A stretch of DNA of 64,000 nucleotides from Paenibacillus naphthalenovorans (GCF_900099895.1 NZ_FNDY01000022.1:1-64000), one strand, 5' to 3'; shown: positions 1-8,941, counted from the stretch's first letter. Translations and numbers: made by a program. The notes: generated by a model from the letters alone, not told the origin.

Positions 1-72
1 CTAAACGAAGACGTTTCAGAAGCAATCCAGAAAAATACCTTCAAAACGCTGAAAATAAATATTGTGCGTTAA
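1..72 (+). CDS. C-terminal end of an unidentified CDS (partial)
   Basis: Frame 1 is open from the window edge to a TAA at 70-72 and encodes the 23-residue tail LNEDVSEAIQKNTFKTLKIN plus IVR. A second frame (frame 3) is also open to a TAG near 90, so the assignment is not certain. Frame 1 is preferred because its residue mix looks more protein-like. The gene would converge on ilvA. Too little is visible to name a family. Confidence 0.35.
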   Translation, partial: LNEDVSEAIQKNTFKTLKINIVR

Positions 73-110
73 TTGGTCAGTCGTAGTTTTTTTTTTATGC
101 GGGGCGCGGG

Positions 111-1364
111 TCAGATCAGCAAGCTGAACAAATTCGGATCTTTGTTGATTTCGCTGAAACCGAGGCCTCTTTGCTTCATCCTCTCGATCAGAGGACCGTA
201 ATCCTCCTTATGCTTCAGCTCGATACCGACCAGAGCCGGCCCGTTTTCTTTGCTCGTTTTCTTTGTATACTCAAATCGGGTAATATCGTCGTTTGGCCCC
301 AGCACATACTCCAGAAACTCCCGCAGGGCACCGGCGCGCTGCGGAAAGTTGACGATGAAGTAATGCTTCAAACCCTCATAGATAAGCGACCGCTCCTTAA
401 TTTCCTGCATCCGGTCGATGTCGTTGTTGCCACCGCTGATGACGCACACCACGTTCTTGCCCGCAATCTGTTCGCGGTAGAACTCCAGCGCCGCAACCGG
501 GAGCGCACCCGCAGGCTCCGCTATGATCGCGTTCTCGTTATACAGCTCGAGAATCGTCGTGCAGACTTTGCCTTCCGGCACTACGACAATATCGTCGACG
601 ACCTCGCGGGCGATGTCGAAGTTGATCTCGCCGACCCGCTTGACGGCTGTGCCGTCTACGAACTTGTCGATCTCGCCCAACGTCACGATCTCCCCCGTAT
701 CGATCGACTGCCGCATCGAGGGCGCACCGGTGGCTTCGACACCGATGACCTGCGTTGCAGGGCTGATGCTTTTGATATACAAGCCCAATCCTGCAATCAG
801 ACCGCCGCCGCCAATGCCGGCAAACACGTAATCGGCCTGCTCCCGCATGTCGTTCATCAGCTCCAAACCTATAGTTCCCTGTCCCGCCACTACCTTAGGG
901 TCGTCGAACGGGTGAATAAAGGACATATCTTCCCGGTCGCAGTAGGCCAAAGCCTCCCTCAGCGAATCGTCAAACGTATCGCCGATCAGCAGAACTTCTA
1001 CGAACGGGCCTCCGAACAGCTTCACTTGTGAAATCTTCTGCCGCGGTGTCGTTGTCGGCATGAAAATTTTCCCCGGTATTTGCAGCGCCTTGCAGGAATA
1101 GGCGACACCCTGCGCATGATTGCCGGCGCTGGCGCACACCACGCCTTTTTGCAGCTTCTCTTCGGGAAGACTGCGGATCATATTATAGGCACCGCGTATT
1201 TTGAACGAACGGACGACCTGAAGATCCTCCCGTTTCAAATAAACGTTACAGCCGTATTTCTCGGACAGGATGAAATTTTTTTGCAGTGGGGTGTGTTGGA
1301 CAACATCCTTCAGCACGTGGCTGGCAACGATAATGTCCTCGAGCTTGATGTGTTGTGCAGTCAT
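111..1364 (-). CDS. ilvA: Threonine ammonia-lyase (threonine deaminase)
   Basis: 417 aa. It makes 2-oxobutanoate and ammonia from threonine, the first committed step towards isoleucine; PLP enzyme, cytosolic. The PLP lysine is K55 in SFKIRGAY, the phosphate-binding GIGGGGL loop is mid-protein, and SGGNND follows near residue 310. The last ~90 residues (from about YFIVNFPQRAGALREF) form the single ACT-like regulatory domain of the short, B. subtilis-type biosynthetic enzyme, so isoleucine feedback is likely (inference). The ATG at 1364 is preferred over one 30 nt upstream because GGAGGA lies about 9 nt before it. It is monocistronic, with its own promoter just upstream and the terminator of the SLH gene before that. 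Confidence 0.95.
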   Translation of the reverse strand: MTAQHIKLEDIIVASHVLKDVVQHTPLQKNFILSEKYGCNVYLKREDLQVVRSFKIRGAYNMIRSLPEEKLQKGVVCASAGNHAQGVAYSCKALQIPGKIFMPTTTPRQKISQVKLFGGPFVEVLLIGDTFDDSLREALAYCDREDMSFIHPFDDPKVVAGQGTIGLELMNDMREQADYVFAGIGGGGLIAGLGLYIKSISPATQVIGVEATGAPSMRQSIDTGEIVTLGEIDKFVDGTAVKRVGEINFDIAREVVDDIVVVPEGKVCTTILELYNENAIIAEPAGALPVAALEFYREQIAGKNVVCVISGGNNDIDRMQEIKERSLIYEGLKHYFIVNFPQRAGALREFLEYVLGPNDDITRFEYTKKTSKENGPALVGIELKHKEDYGPLIERMKQRGLGFSEINKDPNLFSLLI

Positions 1365-1406
1365 TTGGGCGCTTCCTCCAACGTTTATCACCATATTTTC
1401 CTACTA

Positions 1407-1434
1407 ATTATACACCTAAAGAAGATCGTGTCCA
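1407..1434 (-). promoter_or_regulatory. SigA-type promoter of ilvA
   Basis: Reading the minus strand, -35 TGGACA (1434-1429), a 16-nt spacer and -10 TATAAT (1412-1407). Transcription would start near 1400, leaving a leader of only ~35 nt, which leaves no room for a T-box or leader-peptide attenuator. Confidence 0.7.
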
Positions 1435-1453
1435 CCCTCGCGTCTTTACCGGC

Positions 1454-1498
1454 AAAAAAAGAAGAGCCCTTCACCAAGCGCCGGGCGCTGAATGAAGG
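1454..1498 (-). terminator. Intrinsic terminator after the SLH protein gene
   Basis: On the minus strand CCTTCA pairs with TGAAGG and AGCGCC with GGCGCT, followed by CTCTTCTTTTTTT. It lies ~50 nt past the stop of the SLH gene. Confidence 0.8.
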
Positions 1499-1546
1499 AC
1501 TGCAGTTTCATGTAATTCTAACCTTTTTTCTGATCTGATCTGTCAT

Positions 1547-2803
1547 CTATCGAATAATGATGGTGTGTACGATTTGGTTTTTGCCTCTCAGCTCGAGCGA
1601 GCGGCCTGCAGTCAGCAAGCTGAGGTCACCGGAAATGTACAGCTCGGGAGATACGCCATATACCGCAGACTGAACTCCGCCGTTTACCGACTGATTAATG
1701 GAAATGGTGGCAAGCTGACCTTTTGAATTCAGCGTGTAGTTGTTCAGCGTGCCGGTTACCGTGAAGTCCACGCGCTGCTCGGAGTCATTCGTTTGGTTCA
1801 AAACCTCAACATAAATGGCTTTCCCGTTATAGGTGCGGATCAGCACTTGATCTCCCGCGCGCAGTTCCGTCGCCGCTACTTTGGCACCATTGCGGAAAAT
1901 AAAGGCGTTTGCGTCGAGTTCAACATTCACCGTTGTGTTGTTTTGCAATTTGACCGGGAGCAGGTTGTTGCTTACTGCCGCATTGACCGTTCCTTTTACG
2001 GAAGTACGATCCGGCAGTTGGGTTCCCGTACGGTCAAGCAGCGCTGCGAGCTCGGCGCGGGTTACGGGCTTGTAAGGACGGAACGTATTGTCTTCATAGC
2101 CGTCAATGAGATTTCTCTCCAATGCAACCGCTACGTAACCGACCGCTCCGGCAGGGATTTGCTTAGCGTCCTTGAAAGGCAGCTGCGCGTTCATTTTCGC
2201 CTTGGCTTCATCCTGGAGCTTCAGCGCTTTGACAAGCAGCATCGTTGCCCAGAGACGATCCGCTTCTTTCTCCGGCTGCACCTTGTCGTCCGTCTCCAGG
2301 AACAGGTCGTTTTGCAGCGCTACCGAAACATAGCCAGTCGCCCAAGGGTAGTCTTTTTTAATTTTGTCGGCATCTTTGAAGTTCAGGTTGGCTTGCTTCG
2401 CCGCATCGGATTCGGCTTGATCTCTGAGACCCATCAAACGGACTGCCGCTGTAATCGCTTCAATGCGGGAAATCGTTTTGCGCGGCTGGAAGGTGCCGTC
2501 CTCATATCCTTCAAATACGCGCTTGGATGCCAAACTTGCTATGTATCGTGCCGCCCACTCGACGTCTTTTCCTTTCAAGTCGTCAAAGCTCAGTTTAATA
2601 TTGACATTGTTATCTTTACCGGCATATTTTTTATCATCATCTTTCTTATTATCATAACGGAACTCATAACGATCTTTCCAATCGTCGTTCTTGGCCTTAT
2701 CGCGTTCTTTACCTTTACCGTCGGCAAACGCGGCGGTAGAACCACCCAGCACCATAGCCAGAGTCAATGCGGAAATAACCGTCTTTTTAAATGTTGTGTT
2801 CAT
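1547..2803 (-). CDS. Secreted S-layer homology (SLH) domain protein
   Basis: 418 aa surface protein. The N-terminus MNTTFKKTVISALTLAMVLG is a signal peptide ending near AFADG. A charged Asp/Lys-rich linker (~30-65) follows. Then come three SLH-like repeats with the hallmark pattern, e.g. FEGYEDGTFQPRKTISRIEA, a degenerate middle copy with WATGYVSVALQND, and IDGYEDNTFRPYKPVTRAEL. SLH domains bind pyruvylated secondary cell-wall polysaccharide. The C-terminal ~130 residues (VKGTVNAAVSNN onward) are beta-rich and not recognised. The second of two close ATGs is taken as the start because AAAGGAG is 7 nt before it; a longer TTG-initiated frame lacks a signal peptide. It is divergent from the FAD oxidoreductase gene, and its function beyond wall attachment is unknown. 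Confidence 0.85.
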   Translation of the reverse strand: MNTTFKKTVISALTLAMVLGGSTAAFADGKGKERDKAKNDDWKDRYEFRYDNKKDDDKKYAGKDNNVNIKLSFDDLKGKDVEWAARYIASLASKRVFEGYEDGTFQPRKTISRIEAITAAVRLMGLRDQAESDAAKQANLNFKDADKIKKDYPWATGYVSVALQNDLFLETDDKVQPEKEADRLWATMLLVKALKLQDEAKAKMNAQLPFKDAKQIPAGAVGYVAVALERNLIDGYEDNTFRPYKPVTRAELAALLDRTGTQLPDRTSVKGTVNAAVSNNLLPVKLQNNTTVNVELDANAFIFRNGAKVAATELRAGDQVLIRTYNGKAIYVEVLNQTNDSEQRVDFTVTGTLNNYTLNSKGQLATISINQSVNGGVQSAVYGVSPELYISGDLSLLTAGRSLELRGKNQIVHTIIIR

Positions 2804-3128
2804 CGTCATTCTCCTTTGAAGGTTTTGTTTTGTCGACAGGCGCAAGCCACACCGTCCAGACAAAAGACCGGCGAACGGCGGCATCCCGTAACGCTGGATA
2901 ACGCTTGTCCGGACGCCACTTCGTAAAGCGGGTGCACGCATGTCATGTAGTCTTGTGTAGAGGATGATCTCAGAACCTTCGCGAAGAGTTCCTTGCTTCA
3001 CCAAATCATTTCGCCGCCTCAAAAATGTTTGTGGGGGTGCTTTTGCCCAACCTTGCCAAAAATGATAAACTTAACAGAGCAGAAACGATAGAAATATGGA
3101 GCTTGAACCCCATCGATTAAAGGAGCGA

Positions 3129-4760
3129 ATGTGTTTGAGGAGGAATGCCAAAAAAAGAAACATGACCGCCCTGCTGGCGGTTCTGGCACTGGCCATCCTT
3201 GCGGCGGTTTATGCTTTGGCCATGGGCGGCGGCACGGGCCCGCCGAATATGGCGGCAACATTACCTGAGAGCGTGACCCCTGTTAACGGGCCGATACCAC
3301 CCCCTTCGGAACCGGACCCGAATTCCTCCCTCACAAGTGAACAGGCGGACGTCGTCATTATCGGCAGTGAGTTGGAGGGCCTCTATTTGGCCCGTGCCGC
3401 CGCGGACGAAGGGCTTAAAGTAAAAGTTCTCGATACCCGCGACGCCTTCGGCGGACAAGTGCTGCAGGGAGAAATGCTCTTTTTGGACGAGACCCGCGAC
3501 GACGCGCGCCGTCTGCTGGTTCAGGGACGAGCCAAGGAGCTGTTCGACGGCTTTCGTAACGGAAAAATCCGCAAGCTCAATGAATTCCAGCAATATTTTG
3601 ATAAGCTTATTCAAGGCATTCCTGTAGAGCAGGGCATCCGTATCGACAGCATCGAACAGCTTCAGGGACAGTTCGGCACCCATAGGGTGGGAGCGCTTCA
3701 ATACACCGACAGGGAAGGCCAAAAGAAACGGATTGAGTCTTCTTATTGGGTGGAGAATACCGATTACGCCGCGATGGCGAGCAGGCTTGAGGTGACCCGT
3801 CTGCCGGGACTGGAACAGTTCTACGGACAAAGCCGAATCGAATATATGAGCTCCGGCATGATGATGAAGTTTAAAAACGTCGACTGGACGAAATTCCAGC
3901 AGCATTTTAACCGTTTGACCCCGCAGGAACGCAGCCAAAAGTACGGTTACGGTCAAGTCGATCACAGCTATGCGATCGGACTCACGGGGATGACCAACAG
4001 ATACAAGCCGACCAACGATCGCGTCTTTCTTCGCGGACTGAATGCGGTTCATCAGCGGGATGGCGAAGTGATCATTAATGCGTTCCTGATTTATACCGTC
4101 GACCCCTCCGACGACAAGTCGGTCGCCGAAGCGATGGAGCTCGGCAAAAGGGAAATTCCGCTGATTCTGGACCATTTCCGCAAAAACATCGTGGGCTGGG
4201 AACATGCGGAGCTGAACGGCTTCCCGAACTACTTGTATATTCGTGAGTATAATCACTACGAAACCGATTATGTGCTCAAGCCTTCGGACATGCTGGGGGC
4301 CAACATGTTCTGGGATAATGTCAGCATCGGAGGCTATCCGCTTGATCTGCAGGGCACCAGTGCGAATAAATGGGGCATCGAGATGGGCCGTCCCGACAAA
4401 TACGGAATGCCGCTGCGCAGCTTTCTGCTCAAGGATTACGATAACGTGATCATGGCCGGCAAAAATGTCGGAGCCTCCGCCATCGCTTTCGGCAGCGCGC
4501 GTATTCAGCCGAACACCAGTCTCGCGGCGGAATCGATCGGCGTCATCCTAGGCCAAATTCAAGGCAAAAAGAAGCTGCGCGAAGTGAATGAAGCCGACAT
4601 GTCAGCGCTTCATGACTATCTTGCAAGCAAATATGCGATCAAGCTGGCCGGTGTGACCGGCAACAACAAGATCGCCGGTTGGACGGCGGATGAAATCGCC
4701 AAGCTGGATACGGGCGAAATCGTCTACGCCCAGTATGTAAAAAAGCGAAAGCAGCCATAA
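3129..4760 (+). CDS. Membrane-anchored FAD-dependent oxidoreductase
   Basis: About 543 aa. A basic stretch (CLRRNAKKRN) and a hydrophobic segment (TALLAVLALAILAAVYALAM) form an N-terminal signal anchor, then a Pro-rich linker, then an FAD-binding fold starting ADVVIIGSELEG. The C-terminal IMAGKNVGASAIAFGSARIQ block is typical of the FAD-dependent oxidoreductase family (FAD_oxidored type). The dinucleotide loop reads G-S-E-L-E-G, so the middle glycine of GxGxxG is replaced. The topology implies the enzyme domain sits outside the membrane. Start choice is uncertain: the ATG at 3129 has AAAGGAG only 3 nt upstream, and alternatives are 3096 and 3162. Substrate unknown. Confidence 0.75.
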   Translation: MCLRRNAKKRNMTALLAVLALAILAAVYALAMGGGTGPPNMAATLPESVTPVNGPIPPPSEPDPNSSLTSEQADVVIIGSELEGLYLARAAADEGLKVKVLDTRDAFGGQVLQGEMLFLDETRDDARRLLVQGRAKELFDGFRNGKIRKLNEFQQYFDKLIQGIPVEQGIRIDSIEQLQGQFGTHRVGALQYTDREGQKKRIESSYWVENTDYAAMASRLEVTRLPGLEQFYGQSRIEYMSSGMMMKFKNVDWTKFQQHFNRLTPQERSQKYGYGQVDHSYAIGLTGMTNRYKPTNDRVFLRGLNAVHQRDGEVIINAFLIYTVDPSDDKSVAEAMELGKREIPLILDHFRKNIVGWEHAELNGFPNYLYIREYNHYETDYVLKPSDMLGANMFWDNVSIGGYPLDLQGTSANKWGIEMGRPDKYGMPLRSFLLKDYDNVIMAGKNVGASAIAFGSARIQPNTSLAAESIGVILGQIQGKKKLREVNEADMSALHDYLASKYAIKLAGVTGNNKIAGWTADEIAKLDTGEIVYAQYVKKRKQP

Positions 4761-4774
4761 ATGGCTGCAGCATA

Positions 4775-4806
4775 AAAAACGGACCTTGACGGGTCCGTTT
4801 TTTATT
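4775..4806. terminator. Bidirectional intrinsic terminator
   Basis: AAAAACGGACC, short loop, GGGTCCGTTTTTT. It separates the convergent FAD oxidoreductase and YpmS-like genes and has U-tracts on both strands. Confidence 0.9.
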
Positions 4807-4834
4807 CATCTGGCGTGGGTTGTTATATTTTGCG

Positions 4835-5374
4835 CTAACGTATATTAAAACTTAACCTGACCGTAGAACCCTCAAAAGCTACCTCATGAATCCTCAACTG
4901 CTTCGGCAAATCGGCGTTCAAGTCCAGCTGCAGCGGATCGAGCCGAAACCATTCAAGCGGAACGGATATTCCGCGAATCTCGGTGCCGGTATGGACCGCC
5001 GTCAAATAGGGCTCCGTCCAGCTCAGCTTGAACCACAACCTGGCTCCCGCCTCAAGCCGCTGCCTCACAAGCAGATTCACGTCAGCGGATAACCGCTCGT
5101 CTTGCAGCGCAAACGCAGCTCCCGTCACCAGTACACCCGGATGCAGCTCAGGTCTTGCCGAGAGCGCCTGCTTCAGCAGATCGTTTACCTCACGCCCGGT
5201 CAGGACCATCTCCGGCCTTCGGGTCGACAGCATCGCCGTCAGCTTACCCCGTAAATCCGGCTGTACGTAAGACAGGTCGAGCGGCTTGGCCGGACGAACG
5301 TACCATGCCGCACCCGCTGCTAGAAGCGCAAGTATGACGGCCAAGGCCGCGAGCCGTTTGATGAACACGATCAC
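4835..5374 (-). CDS. YpmS-like (DUF2140) membrane-anchored protein
   Basis: 179 aa with one N-terminal transmembrane anchor (LAALAVILALLAAGAAWYV) and an extracytoplasmic domain rich in alternating hydrophobics. Length, topology and the ISVPLEWFRLDPLQLDL stretch resemble the YpmS/DUF2140 family of uncharacterised Firmicutes proteins; this is recognition by eye. The start is a GTG only 25 nt after the helicase stop, so the two are probably co-transcribed, and the following terminator is shared. A second GTG two codons downstream is an alternative start. Confidence 0.6.
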   Translation of the reverse strand: MIVFIKRLAALAVILALLAAGAAWYVRPAKPLDLSYVQPDLRGKLTAMLSTRRPEMVLTGREVNDLLKQALSARPELHPGVLVTGAAFALQDERLSADVNLLVRQRLEAGARLWFKLSWTEPYLTAVHTGTEIRGISVPLEWFRLDPLQLDLNADLPKQLRIHEVAFEGSTVRLSFNIR

Positions 5375-5399
5375 TTGAACATCCCACCCCGGTCTTTCG

Positions 5400-6767
5400 T
5401 TACGGCTTCCGGTTCTCCTGCTGCTTCTCCTTCAGCCACCTCGGAGCGCCCTTGTTTTTGCGGTCGCGCTCCCTCTCCGGCTTCCGTTTATCAGGCGCCT
5501 TCCGCCCGGCCGGCGCGCCCTTGGCGCTCACCCTGGCAGACTTGCCCTGACCCGGACCCGCCGGCGCAGCTTCGCCGCCCGGCCCTTTGCGCTCTGCGGG
5601 CTTATTTCCCGCCCGGCGCGGTCCTCTCTCCGGCCTTGGATCGATTACTTTGCCTTGATACATCGCTTTCTGTTTAATTTCAATACCGAGCGCCCGGGCA
5701 AATTTGTCCATGATAAACTGCTCCCGCGGCGTAACGATCGACAAAGCCAGTCCCTTCCGCCCCATCCGGCCCGTGCGGCCCACGCGATGCACATAATGGT
5801 CCGCATCCACCGGCGGGTCCAGGTTGATGACATGCGTTACCTGCGGCAGATCCAGACCGCGTGCGGCGACGTCGGTAGCCAGCAGCAGCTGGAATTTGCC
5901 CGCCCGAAACGCCTGCATGACATTGGCCCGGTCCTGTTTGGACGCTTCGCCGTACAGACCTTCCACGGACAAGCCGACATACTGCAGCTTGGCCACCGCC
6001 TCACCGATATTGTCCGTTTCGTTGATAAACACGATCGCGGCCTTCGGGTTATACAACCGGACAAGCCTGCGCAGCGTGTCAATCTTATCCCGCTCCTCAC
6101 AGACGAAATACAGATGCTCCAGCATCTCCGACGTACGCTGCGCCGGATTGACGCGCACATAGGCCGGATCATTCATCCAGCGGTCGATCACGTTCTGAAG
6201 CGGGGCCGGGAGCGTCGCCGAGAAGAACATAAGCTGCCGGTCGCGGAGCATGCCTTTGAACAGCGCCTCGACCTCCTGCATCGAACCAAGCTCAAACACC
6301 TGGTCCACTTCGTCGACAACCACCGTGCGAATCCCGTGAAGCTTCAATTTTTTCAGCTTGACGAGCTCATATACGCGGCCGGGGGTACCGACCACGATCT
6401 GGGGCTTCAGCTTGAGCTTGTCGATTTGCCGTTCGATGGAAGCTCCGCCGATCAGCTGCTGTACCCGAATCCCGCTGTCCTTCGTTAAATCCCCCAGCGT
6501 TGCGACGATCTGCATGCCAAGCTCCCGGGTCGGTACCAGCACCAGCGCCTGTACCTCCCGCACCGACTCCTCCACTTTGTGCAGCAGCGGCAGGGAATAG
6601 GCAAGCGTCTTTCCCGTTCCCGTCTGCGACTGGGCAACAATATCCCTTCCTTGCAGCGCGATCGGTATCGCCTCCGCCTGAATCGGCGAAGGCTCGGTGA
6701 TGTCCAGCTCCTGCAGCCGTTTGACATACGCCGGAGCAATAGGTAAAGAAGCAAAGCCCGTATTCAT
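5400..6767 (-). CDS. DEAD-box-family ATP-dependent RNA helicase (DEVD variant)
   Basis: 455 aa. All superfamily 2 helicase motifs are present in order: Q motif (FASLPIAPAYVKRLQEL...SPIQAEAIP), motif I AQSQTGTGKT, Ia PTRELG, TPGR, motif II DEVD in place of DEAD, motif III SAT, then ATDVAARGLDLP and HRVGRTGRMGRKG in the second RecA domain. The last ~80 residues are a basic, Gly/Pro/Lys/Arg-rich tail, as in cold-shock and ribosome-assembly helicases that bind RNA non-specifically. It is likely involved in RNA remodelling or ribosome biogenesis; the exact orthologue (CshA, CshB, YfmL or other) is not decided. AAGGGATG precedes the ATG. Confidence 0.9.
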   Translation of the reverse strand: MNTGFASLPIAPAYVKRLQELDITEPSPIQAEAIPIALQGRDIVAQSQTGTGKTLAYSLPLLHKVEESVREVQALVLVPTRELGMQIVATLGDLTKDSGIRVQQLIGGASIERQIDKLKLKPQIVVGTPGRVYELVKLKKLKLHGIRTVVVDEVDQVFELGSMQEVEALFKGMLRDRQLMFFSATLPAPLQNVIDRWMNDPAYVRVNPAQRTSEMLEHLYFVCEERDKIDTLRRLVRLYNPKAAIVFINETDNIGEAVAKLQYVGLSVEGLYGEASKQDRANVMQAFRAGKFQLLLATDVAARGLDLPQVTHVINLDPPVDADHYVHRVGRTGRMGRKGLALSIVTPREQFIMDKFARALGIEIKQKAMYQGKVIDPRPERGPRRAGNKPAERKGPGGEAAPAGPGQGKSARVSAKGAPAGRKAPDKRKPERERDRKNKGAPRWLKEKQQENRKP

Positions 6768-6915
6768 TCCATCATCCCTTCTGCATCTCTCGTTTTCCTA
6801 GTATACCAAATTGCAGCTTTAATTTCTCTTGTGTATCTTCCGGCCGGGAAAAATGAATTGATCCATACCGGACAAGCGCGATATAATACCCCTAATCAAA
6901 GAAAGGAAGGTAGCT

Positions 6916-7572
6916 ATGAGCATCGATATCGTGTCCATTAACACAGGACTGCCAAAGACCGTTTCCTATCATCAGAAAGATCTTCTTACGGGGATCTATA
7001 AATATCCTGTCTCAGGCCCGGTTTTTTTGACCCGATTGCATTTTGAGGGAGACGGACAAGCGGACCTTGTCCATCATGGAGGAGCGGACAAGGCCGTTTG
7101 CGTATATCCGCATGAACATTATGCTTACTGGGAGTCCGTCATGGGCCAGCCTTTGCCGCCGGCAGCCTTCGGAGAAAATTTGACGATCCGCGGGTTGACG
7201 GAGGAGCAGGTTTGTATCGGGGATACGTTCCGTTTAGGCGAGGCGGTCGTTCAAGTCAGCCAGCCGCGTCAGCCGTGCTTTAAACTTTCGGTCAAACTGG
7301 GCAGACCCGATATGCCTCTGCAAGTTCAGAACACCGGGTATACGGGGTATTACTTCCGCGTTCTGAAAGAGGGCCGGGTGAGTAAAGAAAACGGGCTTAT
7401 TCCCGTCGGCCGGCTTTCCAAGCCAATCACCATCGCATACGCCAACCGTATCATGCATCAGGAGAAAACGAATTGGAAGGCCATGGAGGAGCTGCTTCAG
7501 GCGGAAGAGCTGTCGGCCAGCTGGAAGGAGACGTTTCGTGCAAGACTCGAGGGCAAAAGCGGCGGCTCCTGA
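6916..7572 (+). CDS. MOSC domain-containing protein (YiiM/YflK type)
   Basis: 218 aa. MOSC domains handle molybdenum-cofactor sulfur chemistry or detoxify N-hydroxylated compounds using a conserved cysteine. Here the cysteine lies in SQPRQPCFKLSVKLG (~residue 117). The VHHGGADKAVCVYPHEHY block and GENLTIRGL are characteristic of the YiiM subgroup. AAGGAAGG lies 8 nt before the ATG. It is monocistronic and convergent with the hydrolase gene. Confidence 0.85.
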   Translation: MSIDIVSINTGLPKTVSYHQKDLLTGIYKYPVSGPVFLTRLHFEGDGQADLVHHGGADKAVCVYPHEHYAYWESVMGQPLPPAAFGENLTIRGLTEEQVCIGDTFRLGEAVVQVSQPRQPCFKLSVKLGRPDMPLQVQNTGYTGYYFRVLKEGRVSKENGLIPVGRLSKPITIAYANRIMHQEKTNWKAMEELLQAEELSASWKETFRARLEGKSGGS

Positions 7573-7603
7573 GAAAATCAGCGGTCGCAAGCCCTGGAGC
7601 CCA

Positions 7604-7643
7604 TAAAAAAACACCTGCACCGATCACCGAAGCAGTGCAGGTG
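7604..7643 (-). terminator. Intrinsic terminator of the alpha/beta hydrolase gene
   Basis: CACCTGCAC and GTGCAGGTG form a 9-bp stem. On the minus strand it is followed by seven Ts, and there is no T-run on the plus strand. Confidence 0.85.
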
Positions 7644-7663
7644 ATGTATGTCATCTTGACTCC

Positions 7664-8566
7664 CTATGCCCTGAAACGGTTCATCTCCTCCTGTTTTCGT
7701 TTAATCCAGGCGAATACGGCATCCAGCGCACGCTTATCGTCCTCTTTCGGAAACCGGTGCTCCAAGCCTTCGTACAGCTCCATTGCGTAGTCCTTGCCCG
7801 CCCGCTCCAGCGCCGCGGCGAGCTTGCGCGCATGGGATACGCTGACCTGCGTGTCGTTTGTCCCGTGGACGATCATCACAGGCACCTTCACCTGCTCGGT
7901 CCAATATACCGGCGAACGCCGCTCATACGCTTCCGCCTGTTTCCTCGGGTGCCCCACGACTCTTTTGAGCATCCGCCTGAGATCCACACGCTCTTCGTAG
8001 GTGTCGAACAAGTCGCTCACGCCGCCCCAGACGACAACCGGACCGACGTCCGGACATTCCTTGGCCGCCTGCATCGCCATGATCGCTCCTCTGGAGAAGC
8101 CGATCAGCGGAACCGGACCGGGCACCGTTTCCGGCAGAGACTGCATGAGCTTCACCGCATGGTATACGTCGAACCGGTCCTCTCCGCCGAAGTCCTCCCG
8201 GCCTTCCCCGCCTTCATTGCCGCGATAAAAGGGGGCGAACACCACATACCCCCGTCTGGCCAAATCGAAAATACGCCGTTTGCGCACCATTCCGACCTTG
8301 CGGATTCCGCCGCGGCAGTAAAGCAGTCCCGGTCCCGGGACCCCTTCTTCCGGAACGGCCAAATAGCCCTTGACCTTCAAGCCCTGACTGATATAGGTCA
8401 GCAGATACAGCTTGATCCCTTTGACCAGGCTTCTCAGGGGTTCACGCTCCACCAGCATGCCATCCTCCGGGACGCCGGCACATGCGCCTTCCGCAGGCAG
8501 CGCCGTTTTCCGCCCGGCAGGCTTGTCCTCTCCGCATTCCGTACTCCCTTGCGTTTTCATTTGCAT
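7664..8566 (-). CDS. Alpha/beta hydrolase, prolyl-oligopeptidase/acyl-aminoacyl peptidase type
   Basis: 300 aa. The hydrolase fold carries the nucleophile elbow GFSRGA, the acid in VHGTNDTQV and the histidine in EGLEHRF, a complete Ser-Asp-His triad. LLYCRGGIRKVG supplies the oxyanion-hole region and FAPFYRGNEGGEG a substrate-pocket loop. The first ~40 residues are polar and probably flexible. It may be a peptidase or esterase; the substrate cannot be read from sequence. GGAG lies 9 nt upstream of the ATG. It is divergent from the small DUF2573-like gene. Confidence 0.85.
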   Translation of the reverse strand: MQMKTQGSTECGEDKPAGRKTALPAEGACAGVPEDGMLVEREPLRSLVKGIKLYLLTYISQGLKVKGYLAVPEEGVPGPGLLYCRGGIRKVGMVRKRRIFDLARRGYVVFAPFYRGNEGGEGREDFGGEDRFDVYHAVKLMQSLPETVPGPVPLIGFSRGAIMAMQAAKECPDVGPVVVWGGVSDLFDTYEERVDLRRMLKRVVGHPRKQAEAYERRSPVYWTEQVKVPVMIVHGTNDTQVSVSHARKLAAALERAGKDYAMELYEGLEHRFPKEDDKRALDAVFAWIKRKQEEMNRFRA

Positions 8567-8645
8567 GCTTCTTCACTCCGTTTTTGACACTATGGTAACT
8601 TCAGGATAAACTATGATGTAGTATGACCGGAAAGGTGGGTTTTCA

Positions 8646-8903
8646 ATGAATTCACGATTTACGGAAGAGTTCGACGGGCTCGTGGAGAAGTTCTCCGAGC
8701 TTGTCACAGGCGATGCCTCTCCCGAAATGGTAGAGAAAATAAAAGTATGGTCGATTTACAACCACATACATAAAACCATGCCTGCTCTGACCAGCCACTG
8801 GAATCAGCTGCATCCCGAAGGCAAAGCCGAGATACGCAAGCTGTTCGAGGAAGTGCGCAGCCTCCATCTCAAGCTGAAAGACGAGAATCAGAAACAGGAA
8901 TAG
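8646..8903 (+). CDS. Small DUF2573 (YusU)-like protein
   Basis: 85 aa, acidic and helical, no membrane segment. The pattern FDGLVEKFSELVTG...KVWSIYNHIHKTMPALTSHWNQ resembles the uncharacterised DUF2573/YusU family of Bacilli. The family match is from memory and moderate. GAAAGGTGG lies ~7 nt before the ATG. The role is unknown. Confidence 0.65.
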   Translation: MNSRFTEEFDGLVEKFSELVTGDASPEMVEKIKVWSIYNHIHKTMPALTSHWNQLHPEGKAEIRKLFEEVRSLHLKLKDENQKQE

Positions 8904-8941
8904 ACGGGCTTAGGCTCGCTGGAATAGACGGCCTCTTCCTC

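Noticed and set aside
171-1031. Long plus-strand open frame across ilvA
   Set aside because: Antisense to a clear ilvA frame; no ribosome-binding site and composition unlike real proteins. Same reasoning applies to long antisense frames over the FAD oxidoreductase, helicase, sdhA, uvrC and thrS genes.
1420-1500. T-box-like GGGTGGACAC and a hairpin upstream of ilvA
   Set aside because: The motif has mismatches at fixed T-box positions and lies downstream of the terminator hairpin instead of overlapping its 5' arm. A promoter between the two leaves no room for a leader.
3261-4256. 331-aa minus-strand frame opposite the FAD oxidoreductase
   Set aside because: Shadow of the plus-strand gene; no promoter or RBS, and the plus-strand frame matches a known family.
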